A stretch of DNA of 64,000 nt from Curvularia sp. ZM96 (Eukaryota; Ascomycota; Dothideomycetes; Pleosporales; Pleosporaceae): positions 4,402,001 through 4,466,000 of the forward strand of contig JAJGBQ010000001.1 of NCBI GenBank assembly GCA_022457065.1, written 5' to 3'. The first letter of the stretch is position 1, and each line of letters starts with the position of its first letter. Below are positions 34,374 through 45,968 of the stretch, piece after piece. Below the pieces are notes generated by a model. It was not told the DNA's origin. It did not search any database and saw only the letters and a program-made list of their open reading frames with translations. The translations under genes and the position numbers were made by a program.

Positions 34374-36128
34374 TTATGTATTCATCGAAACGTTTTCTAT
34401 GCCCATGAGGTCGTACAAATTATGCATATCGATATCGTCGAATTGGCCTCGTTCAATCGGCATGCTTGCCAGTGATGCTGTCCTGTCGCCGGGCGAAGGC
34501 GCTACGTGCATCGTGTGTGGAGACGCAAGACTTTGCCCTTGGAATACGGCGCTTGCTACCTTTTTCATTGTGCGCAGGACGCTATCGGCCACGGACCAGT
34601 GCCGGCTTAGGGTTTTGCATATGCCAAGTAGTAGCTTGACACGGTCAGAGTGCTGCTCCATACATGCTCCAGCGTTTCTCGCATGTACCGCGCCAATGGA
34701 TAGTTGGACTACGGTTGCTAGAGCAAGTGGATATACAAATAGGGGGCTGTGCTTTTGGGCAGGAGCCTGTAGAGCCGCCAACATTGATATCGACCTGGAT
34801 GCTTCAACGGCTTTGACAGAATGTACATGCTGGCGATTGCAAGGGCAGAGAAGCTTGGTGCAGTCGGCTCCAGGTACGTTGTGGGTGAGGGAATTGGGGG
34901 ATATCAAATCGCCTCTCGGATAGTGCAATAGAATGATGCCCCACTGGATGATAGTATGGGTCTGAAACATGAGCTCATCCAGCTCTCCGAAAGTGTTGGA
35001 AATTTGGGTCTCGCTCTTGTTGCGTGGGAGATGGTGGATGAAAGCAGCCAGCGAGTTGTCAACTGCTTGGACACGGTCCCTGTGTACTCCATGTGTTCCG
35101 GCAATGGTCAAGACACGGCCGAGAAGACGTACCGCCTCGATACGATAGCAAAAAGATGAAAAGACTTTTTCTTCATCTGCAAAGACGTTGCTGTGGAATT
35201 CAGCAAGTGTTGGTGGTATGAAACACAGCCCGCCCTCGTAGATGAAGTTCTCGCACGGCAAAAGCACATCTGCGTTTACTGTGTTCGTCTCAAAAGATGG
35301 CTTTCGTTGCAGTGCGGCAATGCAACCATCGACGACATACAGCTCATACCAGGTCCTCCGCATGCTTTCTTCGACGATGGTTGATCCCCCAGCATACATT
35401 GATGCAAACTCGCGCTTGTGCATACCAAGGGCCAGTGCATTCTGAATCGCAGAGTCGAGCATGCGTTGGCCTTCCTCTGCAGCATCCTGGGCGAAAAGAG
35501 CAACTGAGTAGAGTACCTGTGCTTGCACAACTTCAGGAGTGGGCTGGCGTACATTGCCGAATTCTTGTGTTGCACGCTGTCGCAGTTCGGTCCTTGAAGC
35601 TGTCGAAGAGAAGCATCCGCCGATGTAGTGGACGACAGCTTTCAAACAGTTAGGGTAGGCTTGTTCCCAATACAAGTGCCGTGGAAGCAATATTGGATGG
35701 GCCGCATGGAAATTCAGATAGTAGAGATCTATCAGATGCTCTTCATTGGACCAGGCTGGCAGCGGGCCGTCCTGCGCCAATAGCGGGTCCGACGGACTAC
35801 CGGAACCGAGAGACGGGTCGGGGAAACGTGGGGGAGCCTCATTGAGCGCCAGCGCATTTACGGGTGGGAAAATTTGTGGTGTTGTGGATAAAGGATAGGG
35901 AGCCGGCTCGGCCATGATGTGCTGCTCGCTGCCAGAAGGCGGCGGCGTCAGACGCGTGACGCCACGACGTCGCCCTCGTCCGGAACGCTTGTAGGTGCAA
36001 GCATAATTGCGATTTTGGCAGCGCTCGCAGGTGGGTCTACCCCCGTCACATTTGAGATGAGAGCGACGGCATTCTAAACAGGCGAGTGGGGCTGGCCGAG
36101 CGTGTGTAGTAGGCGCCGGAGATGGCAT
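34374..36128 (-). CDS. Zn2Cys6 fungal-type transcription factor
   Basis: A single exon encodes 584 aa. The binuclear zinc cluster is near the N-terminus, CLECRRSHLKCDGGRPTC then ERCQNRNYAC, i.e. C-x2-C-x6-C-x6-C-x2-C-x6-C, followed by the basic linker YKRSGRGRRRGVTRL. The middle homology region of fungal-specific regulators follows, with HLIDLYYLNFHAAHPILLPR, ALGMHKREFASMYAGG and RRTWYELYVVDGCIAAL. It is a nuclear DNA-binding regulator. Its target is unknown; lying next to the sulfide-oxidation pair, it could regulate them, but this rests on position only. Confidence 0.9.
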   Translation of the reverse strand: MPSPAPTTHARPAPLACLECRRSHLKCDGGRPTCERCQNRNYACTYKRSGRGRRRGVTRLTPPPSGSEQHIMAEPAPYPLSTTPQIFPPVNALALNEAPPRFPDPSLGSGSPSDPLLAQDGPLPAWSNEEHLIDLYYLNFHAAHPILLPRHLYWEQAYPNCLKAVVHYIGGCFSSTASRTELRQRATQEFGNVRQPTPEVVQAQVLYSVALFAQDAAEEGQRMLDSAIQNALALGMHKREFASMYAGGSTIVEESMRRTWYELYVVDGCIAALQRKPSFETNTVNADVLLPCENFIYEGGLCFIPPTLAEFHSNVFADEEKVFSSFCYRIEAVRLLGRVLTIAGTHGVHRDRVQAVDNSLAAFIHHLPRNKSETQISNTFGELDELMFQTHTIIQWGIILLHYPRGDLISPNSLTHNVPGADCTKLLCPCNRQHVHSVKAVEASRSISMLAALQAPAQKHSPLFVYPLALATVVQLSIGAVHARNAGACMEQHSDRVKLLLGICKTLSRHWSVADSVLRTMKKVASAVFQGQSLASPHTMHVAPSPGDRTASLASMPIERGQFDDIDMHNLYDLMGIENVSMNT

Positions 36129-37248
36129 AGAGTCGCCTATGGAAGTGAGAATGGAATGAATTGAACGCGATTGAGAGGGCAGTACGAGTTGAAGACGCCG
36201 AAATACCCTGAAGAAATCATTCGAGGCCCTGCGCTAACCGGGTTTTGTGTCGACCGCAGAGTCGCCGAACTGACTAGCCCTCGGCGACCTGAGGTCTGCC
36301 CAGCATTACGATACTGCCACGCGGCTTACAGCGTGAAACTTTCATATAACGTCTATCCTGGCAAGCCTATGATATTGTATTCATAAAATTTCCTAGTCAC
36401 GTCAGCCCTCTAGCCAAGAGAGGCAACGTCGACTATACCTGGGCATATTATTCGCGTAGTACAATCCTGTCAGGTCAGTAGGTGACTTGCTTTTTTGCTT
36501 TTTTGTCTGGTTTCAATAGCAATCGGCGATTCTATTTTTTTTTTGAATGACTTGAAACGACTGAGTCTTGAGTTCGGTCTAAGAAGTCCCGATAACTAAC
36601 GTCCGTGCATGAAATGTGTGGTTGTTATGAGTAGCCATTGAGAGCTTATTTCAAGTAAGGTTCAAGCGGAGCAACGAACGACAGGTTGACGTTCACGGAG
36701 GTGAAAAATGCTGACTTTATGTAAAAATATCCGCACTTGTGGTGAACAGACTGGCTAACCTGGCAATTACTACAGGACATTCGGAGACACGATTGTCCTA
36801 AACCGCTCTTGTTATTAAAAGTCGCTAGTAATGATACTCCAAGTCCTGCGTCAGCAGAATAAAATGATGGTGGTATAAGCAGCCCAGACGCTAAAAATAA
36901 CCGTCAGCAGTGCGAATTGAACTCATTTCTTCTAGAACTTCTAGCACAGACTGCTCCAACTGCAAAATGTTATGAAAAAACTAATACCAATTGAGCACCT
37001 GCATTATATGTTCGCTAGACATGTGACAGAAAGTTATACTCAGCTAGCCTTTGTATCTAGAAATGGGTGAGACTGGACGAGATATAAGCCTAATTACCCT
37101 TTCCAGCACCTCGACGTTGCCATTCACCCCTCAGCATGTTTTCCAGCCTTTTGTTGAGTCGCTGAAGTAATCTTCGGGTCATTCGTTGACGTCAGATATA
37201 TTCGATTATGTGCTGTAGCACACCGGCTACATCTCTATTACTGCGCTT
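36129..37248. other. Intergenic region
   Basis: These 1,120 bp contain no supported gene. A T9 run is at about 36533-36542. The region is A+T-richer than the genes on each side and may hold long leaders or diverged repeat remnants. Confidence 0.35.
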
Positions 37249-38045
37249 TCAAAGTATCCAAGCCGCCGCTCCAACCGCGAACACCCCGCCCGCCATTACC
37301 ATGACACCAGTCGGAAGTGATGCACGATCAGCGACTCCCTGACTACCCGTGCTCGCAGCTCCCGTCTCCCGTGCCGGACTCTCTCCCCCCGCACTCGTCA
37401 CACTGGCCACGCTGCTCGCCCCGGTCCTCTCCACCACCGTCGCAACCGCAAACCCCACCGAAGTGCCCACACTCAATTCGCTCTGCTCGAACGTCGTAGG
37501 AGTCCCACTCGAAAACTCCTTCTCCCACAAAGTACCCTTCATCTCGGCATCGCACGTGATGGGTACCTTTGTGAATTCTCCTTTCCAGCTGCAATCGCCA
37601 TTGAGCGTAAATAGGCCTGGCTGTGCATCCGTGAGGCGAAAGCCATACGTCTCAGGGCCTTGAAATAGGGTAAATGGGATACACCTGCCGTCAATACTTT
37701 GTGGAGTTACGGCTGGAACTTCGGTGGAAAAGCGAGCGTATAAACTAGAAAGGTACGATGCGCTTTCCTCTGGTGCTGTTGCATAGGTGTTAGGGGGCGC
37801 GGGGTCAGAGGTTGCTTCAGATTGAGATACGTACTGTCAGGGTAATCAAAATATTCCCGAGTCGTGGACGTTGGTGTAGCAGTTGTTGTTGTAGTAGGGC
37901 ACTGTAGCTCATAGGTTGTCGCTATGCTATTGCTCTCAACGAGCGTAAGGGTTGGAGCTGGTCTCCATAGGACATCCAGATAAGTGAGATTGTAGTCTGC
38001 TGCAGCGGCGCCAGCAAGTAGAAGTGCGACAATTGATTTGGTCAT
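37249..38045 (-). CDS. GPI-anchored secreted protein, unknown function
   Basis: Two exons (38045-37835, 37775-37249) encode 245 aa. A signal peptide (MTKSIVALLLAGAAAADYNL) starts the protein and a Ser/Thr/Ala/Gly-rich linker ends in a C-terminal hydrophobic segment (GVMVMAGGVFAVGAAAWIL) with no cytoplasmic tail, the layout of a GPI anchor signal. The middle has CPTTTTTATPTSTTREYF, GRCIPFTLFQGPETYGF, DCSWKGEFTKVPITC with four cysteines that could form two disulfides. It probably sits on the plasma membrane or cell wall. No enzyme family was recognised. Confidence 0.75.
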
Positions 38046-38425
38046 ATTTGTGTAAGACGCTGATTGGGTTGCTGCTGCTGTGATTTTAACGAGCCCCAGC
38101 ACACAAGACGCCCTGCCCAGAACGAAAGTTGAGGTTCGAAGTCCTAATACATTAGGACCCTTAGGATTTCTGGGCATATGTCACTAACTAGGCAGCTACA
38201 TATTGGTTACGATCCATCTAAGGCTAGGTTCAGTGGATAACACGGCAAGGCTCCCAGGTGGTACTAGTGTTGGATAAATAAGTGGACGCCTAAAGCGAAC
38301 GCTGAGAACTTCGTGGCAAGGCGGTCATTCCGTGATAGCAACAACAATGATTTAATTAATTTGATTATTTTTGTTGTATCTTCAATAAATTTTATGCCCA
38401 CGGTACGTGGACGCGGGTATCTTGA
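38046..38425. other. Intergenic region
   Basis: Nothing is recognised in these 380 bp beyond an A+T-rich stretch (about 38348-38395) that could serve as 3' processing region of the MFS gene. Confidence 0.3.
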
Positions 38426-40042
38426 TTAACAATCTACGCGACGACTGCCCTTTGGTGGAAAGCGTGAGAAAAGCAGGACAACAAAGCCAAGCAGCGCCAC
38501 AGCGGCATTGCAAATGAACGTAAGATAGCTCTTGCCGACTTCCGCGAGCGCAGCAAAAGCCAGCCCGAAGACTGCCGTTGTTGACAGCCGCGCAATGTTC
38601 TCCACGAGCGTGATGCCGCTCAAAGCATCTACGCGATCACCCTCTGGGAGCATCTGTAGAATAGTTCCCTTCGATGCGGCGCCTGTCCCTGCGGCGAACG
38701 GTAGTAGTACAGCGACGATATACATCTGCCATCCTTTAGACACGAAGACAGCAAGGCCCGTTAGTATACCATCGAGAATGAGACTAAAGCGCGCGTAGAA
38801 CAGGTCAAACGTGAAGGTCTCTCGCTTGTTGATGGGTTCGGGATTTGGAGGCTCCTCGTTCTCCATAGGATCTACCATTTCGGTGATAGCAGATGTTGGT
38901 GGTGTATTTTGAACTTGGACGGACGTTCCTCTTTCGTCTGCTTCTGATGTTTCCTTGTTACCGACATCACCAAGCCATTTCCGACCTGCAGCGATAACGC
39001 GAGGGAAAACCAGTGTGAGAAAGCCACCCCTCAGTGACGAGTACAAGAAGATCAGCGCCCCGTTCTCCTTGGTACCGAAGCTGAACTCAGCAGTCGCGTA
39101 CATTTGAAGCAATACAGGAATGTATCCCGTTGCGAGGATACCAAGAAAGACACCAGTACCCAATGTCAATGCTCCAGTCTGAACACGAATCTGTCCATTG
39201 GGAAGTTCCCATTTCTGCGGGGCGAAGATTCGAAGAGGACCAAAGAACCGCGCAATACCCACGGTTTGACGGGGTGTTCCGTCTTTTGATTCCTTAGGTG
39301 GGCCCATAGCCGGCAAAGACACTGCAACGTATGCACAGCAAAGCAGAAACATTGCCAATGTCATGCGGAATGGGGCAAGAATGCCAAAATAATCGCCTAC
39401 AACGCCTCCAATAAGGAAGCCAATGGCGCTCCCAAAGTACATGCAACCCTGGAGACGGCCCAGCGCACCCGTCCGCGCTTCATGTCCAGCGACATCAGCA
39501 ACCAACGAATTGAGACAGAGCACATAGCCATTGGGACCACCAATGATTGTGATGATTTGGGAGGACTGCACAATCAAGATGCCAACGTTGCCGCCATGCA
39601 TGATGCCGATATTCTGGATGAGCAAGCGCACCGCAGGCCAGAAGATCTGGATAATAAGCGCAGACTTCACACCCAGCTTCTTGATGGTCCATCCCGCAAC
39701 GAGCAGATTTGCAAGTCCGAAGATCGTAGTCGATGCAGCGAGCAGAGCAAAAGACCGGGCTGTGCTCGCTTCAATCTCGCGTCTTGCGCATATATCAGTG
39801 GCATCGGGATCCGGGACATGATGCTCGTAGTATGCATCGCAAGTCATCATGCGGAAGGCGTAGAGGATGGGGACTTGGGTGATGCCAAAAGTCAACGAGA
39901 CGAGGAATGCGCAGAGTAAAGCGCGGAATAATACCGAAACATTGTGTTTCTCGCCATCTCTTTCTTTCGTCTCTTCACGCGGCAGAAGAGGCGTTGTCTC
40001 CCCTGCGGGCGAGGTGTTACTCGGGTCCTGTGTGACAGTCAT
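38426..40042 (-). CDS. MFS transporter of unknown substrate
   Basis: A single exon encodes 538 aa from ATG 40042 (MTVTQDPSNTSPAGETTPLL); the frame is open to 40315 but the extension is polar, lacks helices and is not needed. It has about twelve hydrophobic segments, a conserved cysteine-bearing extracytoplasmic loop after helix 1 (RMMTCDAYYEHHVPDPDATD), a loop GRLQGCMYFGSAIGFLIGG, and a long central cytoplasmic loop (KETSEADERGTSVQVQN onward). This pattern matches a fungal MFS group related to proton-coupled carriers; substrate is unknown. Confidence 0.82.
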   Translation of the reverse strand: MTVTQDPSNTSPAGETTPLLPREETKERDGEKHNVSVLFRALLCAFLVSLTFGITQVPILYAFRMMTCDAYYEHHVPDPDATDICARREIEASTARSFALLAASTTIFGLANLLVAGWTIKKLGVKSALIIQIFWPAVRLLIQNIGIMHGGNVGILIVQSSQIITIIGGPNGYVLCLNSLVADVAGHEARTGALGRLQGCMYFGSAIGFLIGGVVGDYFGILAPFRMTLAMFLLCCAYVAVSLPAMGPPKESKDGTPRQTVGIARFFGPLRIFAPQKWELPNGQIRVQTGALTLGTGVFLGILATGYIPVLLQMYATAEFSFGTKENGALIFLYSSLRGGFLTLVFPRVIAAGRKWLGDVGNKETSEADERGTSVQVQNTPPTSAITEMVDPMENEEPPNPEPINKRETFTFDLFYARFSLILDGILTGLAVFVSKGWQMYIVAVLLPFAAGTGAASKGTILQMLPEGDRVDALSGITLVENIARLSTTAVFGLAFAALAEVGKSYLTFICNAAVALLGFVVLLFSRFPPKGSRRVDC

Positions 40043-40742
40043 GGTGAAATTTGCCTGACAGGTGTAGAAGAGGCTGCTGTTGGGAAAAGTCTTGAGTTGT
40101 TTAAGAAACTGACTAACGCACACCGGCAACTGCATCCGGCGATCGGCGGGTTCCCCGTTGCGCATGTGTGTTACTCCACACCGACTCTTTTGTGGAGGCA
40201 AGAAGGTAGTTAATAACGCATTGATAAGAATACTCGGGAATCTGTCAAGCGAGTGTCGCTGTTCGAGAAATGGTCGTCGAGATCCATTACCGTTGCGAAA
40301 ATATTTGTGACGCAATCTTCAATCGTTTCGCCACCATCGCGACCGTCGCAGTGCTTGAATTAATTCCACTTGTGTTTTACAGACGTGACGTTGACTGGTT
40401 TCCGCAAAAATATCGTTCAGGTGGAAACAAAGATAGCTCGAAAGATAATGAATTCGATTGAGGTGCGAGGCGATAGCTAGATGGTCCCAACGCCAATTCC
40501 AGCTCTTGAAGTGGGGTATGCCATGCGAGATCGATAATGTACTAATCCATAAACGCCACACACGCGACTTTTACAACATTGATTACCATCCCAAAAAAAA
40601 AAGAAGAAACAAACTCCAGATAAACGTCATAGACCCTTCAAGCGGGCAAGTATGCGTCGCTGTAATGCCAAAGGGTACTCATATGTATACAATGCTGAAC
40701 ATAATGTTGACGTCCAGCGTTCCAGTTTGATGCTTGAAGAAA
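40043..40742. other. Intergenic region
   Basis: These 700 bp hold the MFS promoter and the 3' end of the small CxxC gene. Open frames at 40270-40461 and 40458-40730 have no support. An A10 run lies near 40592. Confidence 0.3.
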
Positions 40743-41008
40743 TCAAGCGAATGCGAATCTCTCTTCGCAGTGAGACATCTCGCGGAAGCAGTGAGGGCAG
40801 AGATCCAGTCCCTGCGAGGTAAGGCCTAGCGCGGCCGAGGCAGCGTGGAGAGTATCGCGGGTAGAAGTAGTAGGCGTGGTTGAAGCAGGAGTAGGAACGC
40901 CGGATGCAGCGGCTGGGGTAGAAGAAACCGAGTCTGGTTATTCGATCAGCATAGAGAACGGGTGCGGAGAGGACAAAGAGAATGCTACATACCTGTGAAG
41001 GAAGGCAT
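40743..41008 (-). CDS. 68-aa CxxC-containing small protein with micro first exon
   Basis: Two exons (41008-40993, 40933-40743) encode 68 aa. The first exon has only 16 coding bases (MPSFT plus one base), then a 59-bp intron GTATGT...CAG. The protein has an Ala/Ser/Thr/Pro-rich N-terminal half (SVSSTPAAASGVPTPASTTP) and an ordered-looking C-terminal half, LDLCPHCFREMSHCEERFAF, with C-x2-C and a third cysteine plus His that could bind zinc. No signal peptide is present. I do not recognise a family. The case rests on reading frame, splice signals and the clean C-terminus. Confidence 0.55.
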
Positions 41009-42741
41009 TTTGATATGTTTAATACGAACGGTAGGTTGGTGAGGTGACTTGGTGCGTAGTAGAATATATCTGATTGGTGTTCGAGGGATTCTGTGATGGG
41101 GTGACGATTAAATCTCTGGTGGCATGCTTCTTCCTCTTATATAAAAACCCTTCCGTGGCCAAGTCTCTACATCACATTGCTAGTAGCATGAAATCATGAC
41201 CTTGGCGAGCAAAATCCGCCAGGCAAAATGCATCCCGACTCGTCCCGGCTGTTTCGAGAATCGGCGTCGGACGACCTTCAGACGATGCGCCACCCTCACA
41301 CGCTAAGTGGAGTGACGATAACGCGTGCCGACCCACTTTTAGCCGCTAGCGCGGCTGAGATTTTCAGGGCCCATGTTGAGGCTCGTCATAGTCTGCTCTT
41401 GTCCATCGGCTAGCAGTCTTTTTGCGACAAGAATATTCTGCTTCTTGGCCGGTGTGGGCCAACAATGACTCTTTTGAGGCCTGAGGAAGGCGCCTACTGG
41501 CCCGGACAGATGGAAGGTCAAGTTTTGCTGTCTTAATGTAATCTTAGCGGGACCTCGAAGGCATACCACCGGTGGAGATGGGCTGGGCTCCAGGCTTTTC
41601 TTCACATGTCAGACCGTTTCAGATAACGTCATTGCTTCATCAGAATGCGCTGGACCAATCTTGTGACAACGTGAAAGCCCGCCAAGGTTCACCGTACTTG
41701 GTCCGTTGATCTCATCTGACACCACCGGTGAGAACAGTTAATATTTTCTGGGTTGTAAATTATAACACCCATGTTAAATTTACGTTGCAGTAGTCTACAA
41801 TTCTGGTGGAAGGTAGAAGATCTTAACGTGACTTGCCTAGTCTAACAAAGGCATGCAAAGGCTGCAACTGAATCGAGGCGTGATTTCAGTTTCACACCAT
41901 GTGCAACTCTTGCAACAGCATTCTTGAGATGGGAAGTCACTCAAAAACCGCGAATTCAGAGTGACTCGGTACTCCACTGGGCAAAGTAACTTTCGCTTCA
42001 CTAAAGCGAAAGCGCTACAATCGAGACAGTGCTCCGCGATCTAGCCATCTAAGATCTTACTGGATATAGTTAAGGGCGCGTTTTAGTGACCAAGTTAACC
42101 GTTAGACACGGCTGTGAAATCTCACGTGAGCAGCGGGGAATCAGGGGAGAGCAGCCAAAACGCTAGAATGTACGACTTGAAAGGGGCTGTCATGAAATAA
42201 GCATGATGATGGCTAGTGCTGCGATAGCTGTTATGCAAGGTCAAGCTCGTTTCTCTCCACACTCCTTGCTCCGAGAGAAGGGGTACACAAAGCGATGCTC
42301 ATGCAGGACGGACCAATTCCAGCAAAAAGAACATAAAGGGGCCAGTTTTAGAGGACTTCAAGATGAGATTTTGGGTTAAGAAAGGGAGAACATGCGGTAC
42401 TAACCTGCATCTCAAGCACACGCGAAACACGAGAGGGTAACCACAAAGTAAGTGACTCAGCGCCATTGATATCCTAACCATAAAATTGAATATAAATACC
42501 ATATCAAAAAAGTATCAAAAAAAGAGAAGCATCTACATGCGCCCCACTTTACTCCCAGTCTAACATTACGTTCCCCCTGACCAAGCGTATCTCATGGCTT
42601 GAATGAGAAAAAGAAAACATCATTCGTTCAACCTGAGAGATCCCGTAACAAACTCGTGCCGCCCAATGTCCCAGAAAACGCCATTAACTCATCATTGCAT
42701 AAAAGATCAGAGCGAGAAAACTTCAGAATGGTGTCGTGGTA
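41009..42741. other. Long intergenic region
   Basis: In 1.73 kb no gene is supported. A TATATAAG-like box on the minus strand near 41140 may drive the small CxxC gene. A CACGTG box is at 42123-42128. Short frames at 41228-41605 and 42299-42502 look like chance ORFs. An A-rich, terminator-like stretch is at about 42503-42522. Confidence 0.35.
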
Positions 42742-45575
42742 TCACATAAGCGAACGTCGCTTCAACTTTCTTCTATACGTGTCGTTAGTAAATGTATCGG
42801 GATCATGCCATTTGCAAGCAACTTACGTAGCACCCCAACTATATATGCTCTTTGGCTTCCGTGCACTAGCCGCACCCACAGATTGTGGACGCGCAGGATC
42901 ATCTGTCTCCGATGTTGTCGCGTCTTGTGCAGCGTAGTACCGCTGTTGTTGAGAGAGAGTCCTTGCTTTTGGTTTAAGGGTAGTAGCCCGGACATTTTGT
43001 GGAACAGGTGAGGTAGCCATTTTGATCGAAGTCGGTTGATTGACTGGCTTTGGTGGTTTGATCGAAGCAGCAGTCGATGGGCGCATGGGAGCATTGCTAT
43101 CTCTTGACGCGAGCGCGCGCTGACCGTGGGAATCCTGGCTCTTGTTTCCAACCATCTTCTGTAGCACATCTTTGAAACTCTTGCTCTTGATGCGCACGCC
43201 CTTTGCCTCTCTTAGCTCTGGAGGCGGCAAGTCGTGTGACATCAAGCTCCATCTATTATTGAGTTCTTTTCCTAGACTCTTCGTTCGGAGGTGCCGCTTG
43301 GGTGTCTGTTGTATGCTTCCTTCCCGTTCGGGCATCTCCAAGTCTTGAGTTATTGGCGCCGGGCTGCTTTCGTCTTCTGAAGGCACTGTTGAGGGAGCAC
43401 TCAGTTCCTGGATGAGGGTTGCACCACTAGAACGAGCAGATGTGCGATCTGTACGCTCCGATGAAATGATACGCTGGCGGGGGCGGTGCATCACGAGTCG
43501 CTCACGATCGAGCATGAGCTGATACTTGGTTGCTTGGAGCTCAGAGATACACTGCTTGAGGCGCTCAATCTCGTCTTGGTCCTGGGTGTGGAAGCTAGCG
43601 GCAGCGTCTAGCTCTGCTTGAATCTCGTTAATGTGGTGGTCCTTATCCGCAATGGTTTTCGTGAGCTTCTTCGCCTCGTCTTCCTTGGATTTGAGCGCGC
43701 GCCGAAGTTCGCCCAACTGGACTTCCATGCGCTGAAAATGCACCTGATGCACTAGACTTGGTCGTGCAGTCTCCGTGTCTTGATTCAAGGGCTTTTCCAG
43801 ACTCGACTCCTCCCGTAATGCTTCAGTTTCTTGTATAGCAGTAAACATCCGTGAATTGGCATCTGCCAGCCGCTTTTCGAGAGCTGCGACCTCTGCGCAC
43901 AGCCGAACGTTTTCTTCTTGAGTAGCATTGAACATGGCTTCAAGCTCATTCTTATCGTGATCATTCTCTTCTATTGTTGGCAAGCGGCTAAAAGAATGGT
44001 TCCCTTGACTTGTCAACTGTAAGTCGGCTTCAGACAGCTTGACGGTAGCTTCTTGTAGCTTCTCTTGCGTTTGGGAATGTCTCTCGCGCTCTTCCAGCAA
44101 AGATTTCTTGATCTTCTTTGCCACATCCCATGCTCTTGACAGTTCTGCTCGATGGTTGACGACTTCTTCGTTGGTTGTTGGAATGGCAGCTAGCTGTTCC
44201 TGGAGTTTGGCGATGATGAGGTCCTTGTCGTCCTCCTCGGTCGGTGAATTCCGTCCTTTTCGAACTCGTAGTAGCCGAACCTCAAGCGCATGGTCACCAT
44301 CATCCCCCTCTTCAGATAATTTTGGACTTGACTGCCGCTCTACCGAAATAATGCGCTCCTTCATCAGCCTTAATTGGGCGTCCTTGACCTCTATCGTAGC
44401 CTTGTGCTGTCGAGCCATGTCTTCTATCTTCGCGTCGCGCTCTCTGATGTGCTGGTCCTTCTGCTCGTTGCCCTTGCGGAGTGCAAAGAGCTCAATGTCT
44501 TTCCGATATACAATGGCTTGGTGATCCCGTCCTAGGTTTTGTTTGATGATCTTCAATTCCTCGCGTAAGTTGGCATACTCGGCAAATGTCCCATTAAGCG
44601 TCTCGCGTGCACTAAAGAGCTCCTCTCTTGCAATTCGAAGCTGCACCTCGTTGGCCTTGTGAGCAGTCTTCAGTTCAGTGAGGGCACGTTGTAATCGCAC
44701 AATCTCCCTGTCTTTGGCATCGAAGGTTATTAGGGCCGTGTCGGATACATTTGATCTTTGCGCCAAGGCAGGCAGGAGGTCTCTAGTTACAGCAATTGAG
44801 GTACTTGCGTTGGCGGGTATTGAACGGGTTTCAGCATCTTGGGTTTCAAGAGGCGATGTTTGTGGAGATGAATGACCTGATTCGCCGGTAGCAATAGCGT
44901 CTGCCGGCGTTAGGCCCACGGCCTGCTGAAACAGGTCAAACGCAACCATGACAAAAACCAACAACAGTAGCTGGTAAGCCTCAAACCCGTATTTGGCGCA
45001 AAAAAAGATTGTGAGGGAATGCAGAACACTTGCAACGAATGTTTGATGTCTAGTCGCCCAGGAAATCGGCAAATGTCGAAGGAAGAAAACAAACGCGCTG
45101 GGAAGAGCTGCGATGATCACTATTGAGAGGGGTAGGCCAAAAGCAATGTTGGGTGTTCCGTGGCGCACCTCAGGATGGTATCGTCCTCCTGATCTGGATG
45201 CAATGGTTCGAAGAGCGTTGCGTGTGGAGGCGATCAGTCGGTAGATTATAGCCGTTACCGGCTCGTCGACTGTACTAAAGATTAGAGATCCGATGTTCAG
45301 AATGTGGGCGATGGCATGCACCTGCCTGGTCTGGATATTCCTGGATCAAACACGGAAGAATCGTACGCGATGCAAATGGGAGACGTGGCCGTAGAGCCGG
45401 GAACAAATGTCGACGACGACGACGCTGGCTTTGGAAGAAATGGCTCTTTGGGCAGTAAAGTAGTCCTGCCGCTAAGCAAAAGAAAGCCACCAGGGATAGC
45501 GAGTATCGACCCGAGAGCGATCAGCAACGGGTAGCGTTGTGCATAGTCTCGGGCTGCCTCGACGGCTGTTGTCAT
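42742..45575 (-). CDS. Large membrane-anchored coiled-coil protein
   Basis: Three exons (45575-45322, 45274-42827, 42772-42742) encode 910 aa. The ATG at 45575 starts MTTAVEAARDYAQRYPLLIA with one hydrophobic helix; three more hydrophobic segments follow at about residues 138-210 (e.g. LPLSIVIIAALPSAFVFFLR, LLLLVFVMVAFDLF). From about residue 280 to 600 the protein is a long heptad-rich coiled coil, then a basic Ser-rich tail. The last exon adds nine codons (RKLKRRSLM) through a 54-bp intron with GTAAGT, TACTAAC and TAG signals; without splicing the protein stops at 42823. Function is unknown; the layout suggests an organelle-membrane tether or scaffold. Confidence 0.72.
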
Positions 45576-45968
45576 ACCAGTACCAGCCAAACCCCGTCAG
45601 GCGAGTATGGGGCTGAAAAAGAATGGTTCGGATTGGCGAAACGGCGGCAAGCGGTCCGGGATTAGGGACTTGTCGAAGTTTGGGCGTTTGGAGTAAGATT
45701 CGATATATTTGCTGTCTATACACGGCCAAAATACCACACGACGAACGAACTGGTAGAAGACGCCTCCAAATTATGAGGCAACATTGGATGGACAGGATAA
45801 AAGTAAGAAGATGATCTGAGAAATGAGACCTGGATGAGCCCGCAAAAGATGCGCATAACGAAACAACTGACCCGCGACGACGTGGCGGATGCGTCCACAC
45901 AGCATGTCGTCACAAAAGCAATGGGGCAGGCGACAGGGATCACCGCAGCAGCACCGAGTGATGGCCGC
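45576..45968. other. Intergenic region
   Basis: These 393 bp hold the promoter of the coiled-coil gene and the 3' end of the protease gene. Nothing else is recognised. Confidence 0.35.

Noticed and set aside
40043..40315. 91-residue N-terminal extension of the MFS transporter (38426-40042)
   Set aside because: The extra text is not membrane-like, and the ATG at 40042 gives the usual polar N-terminus before helix 1.
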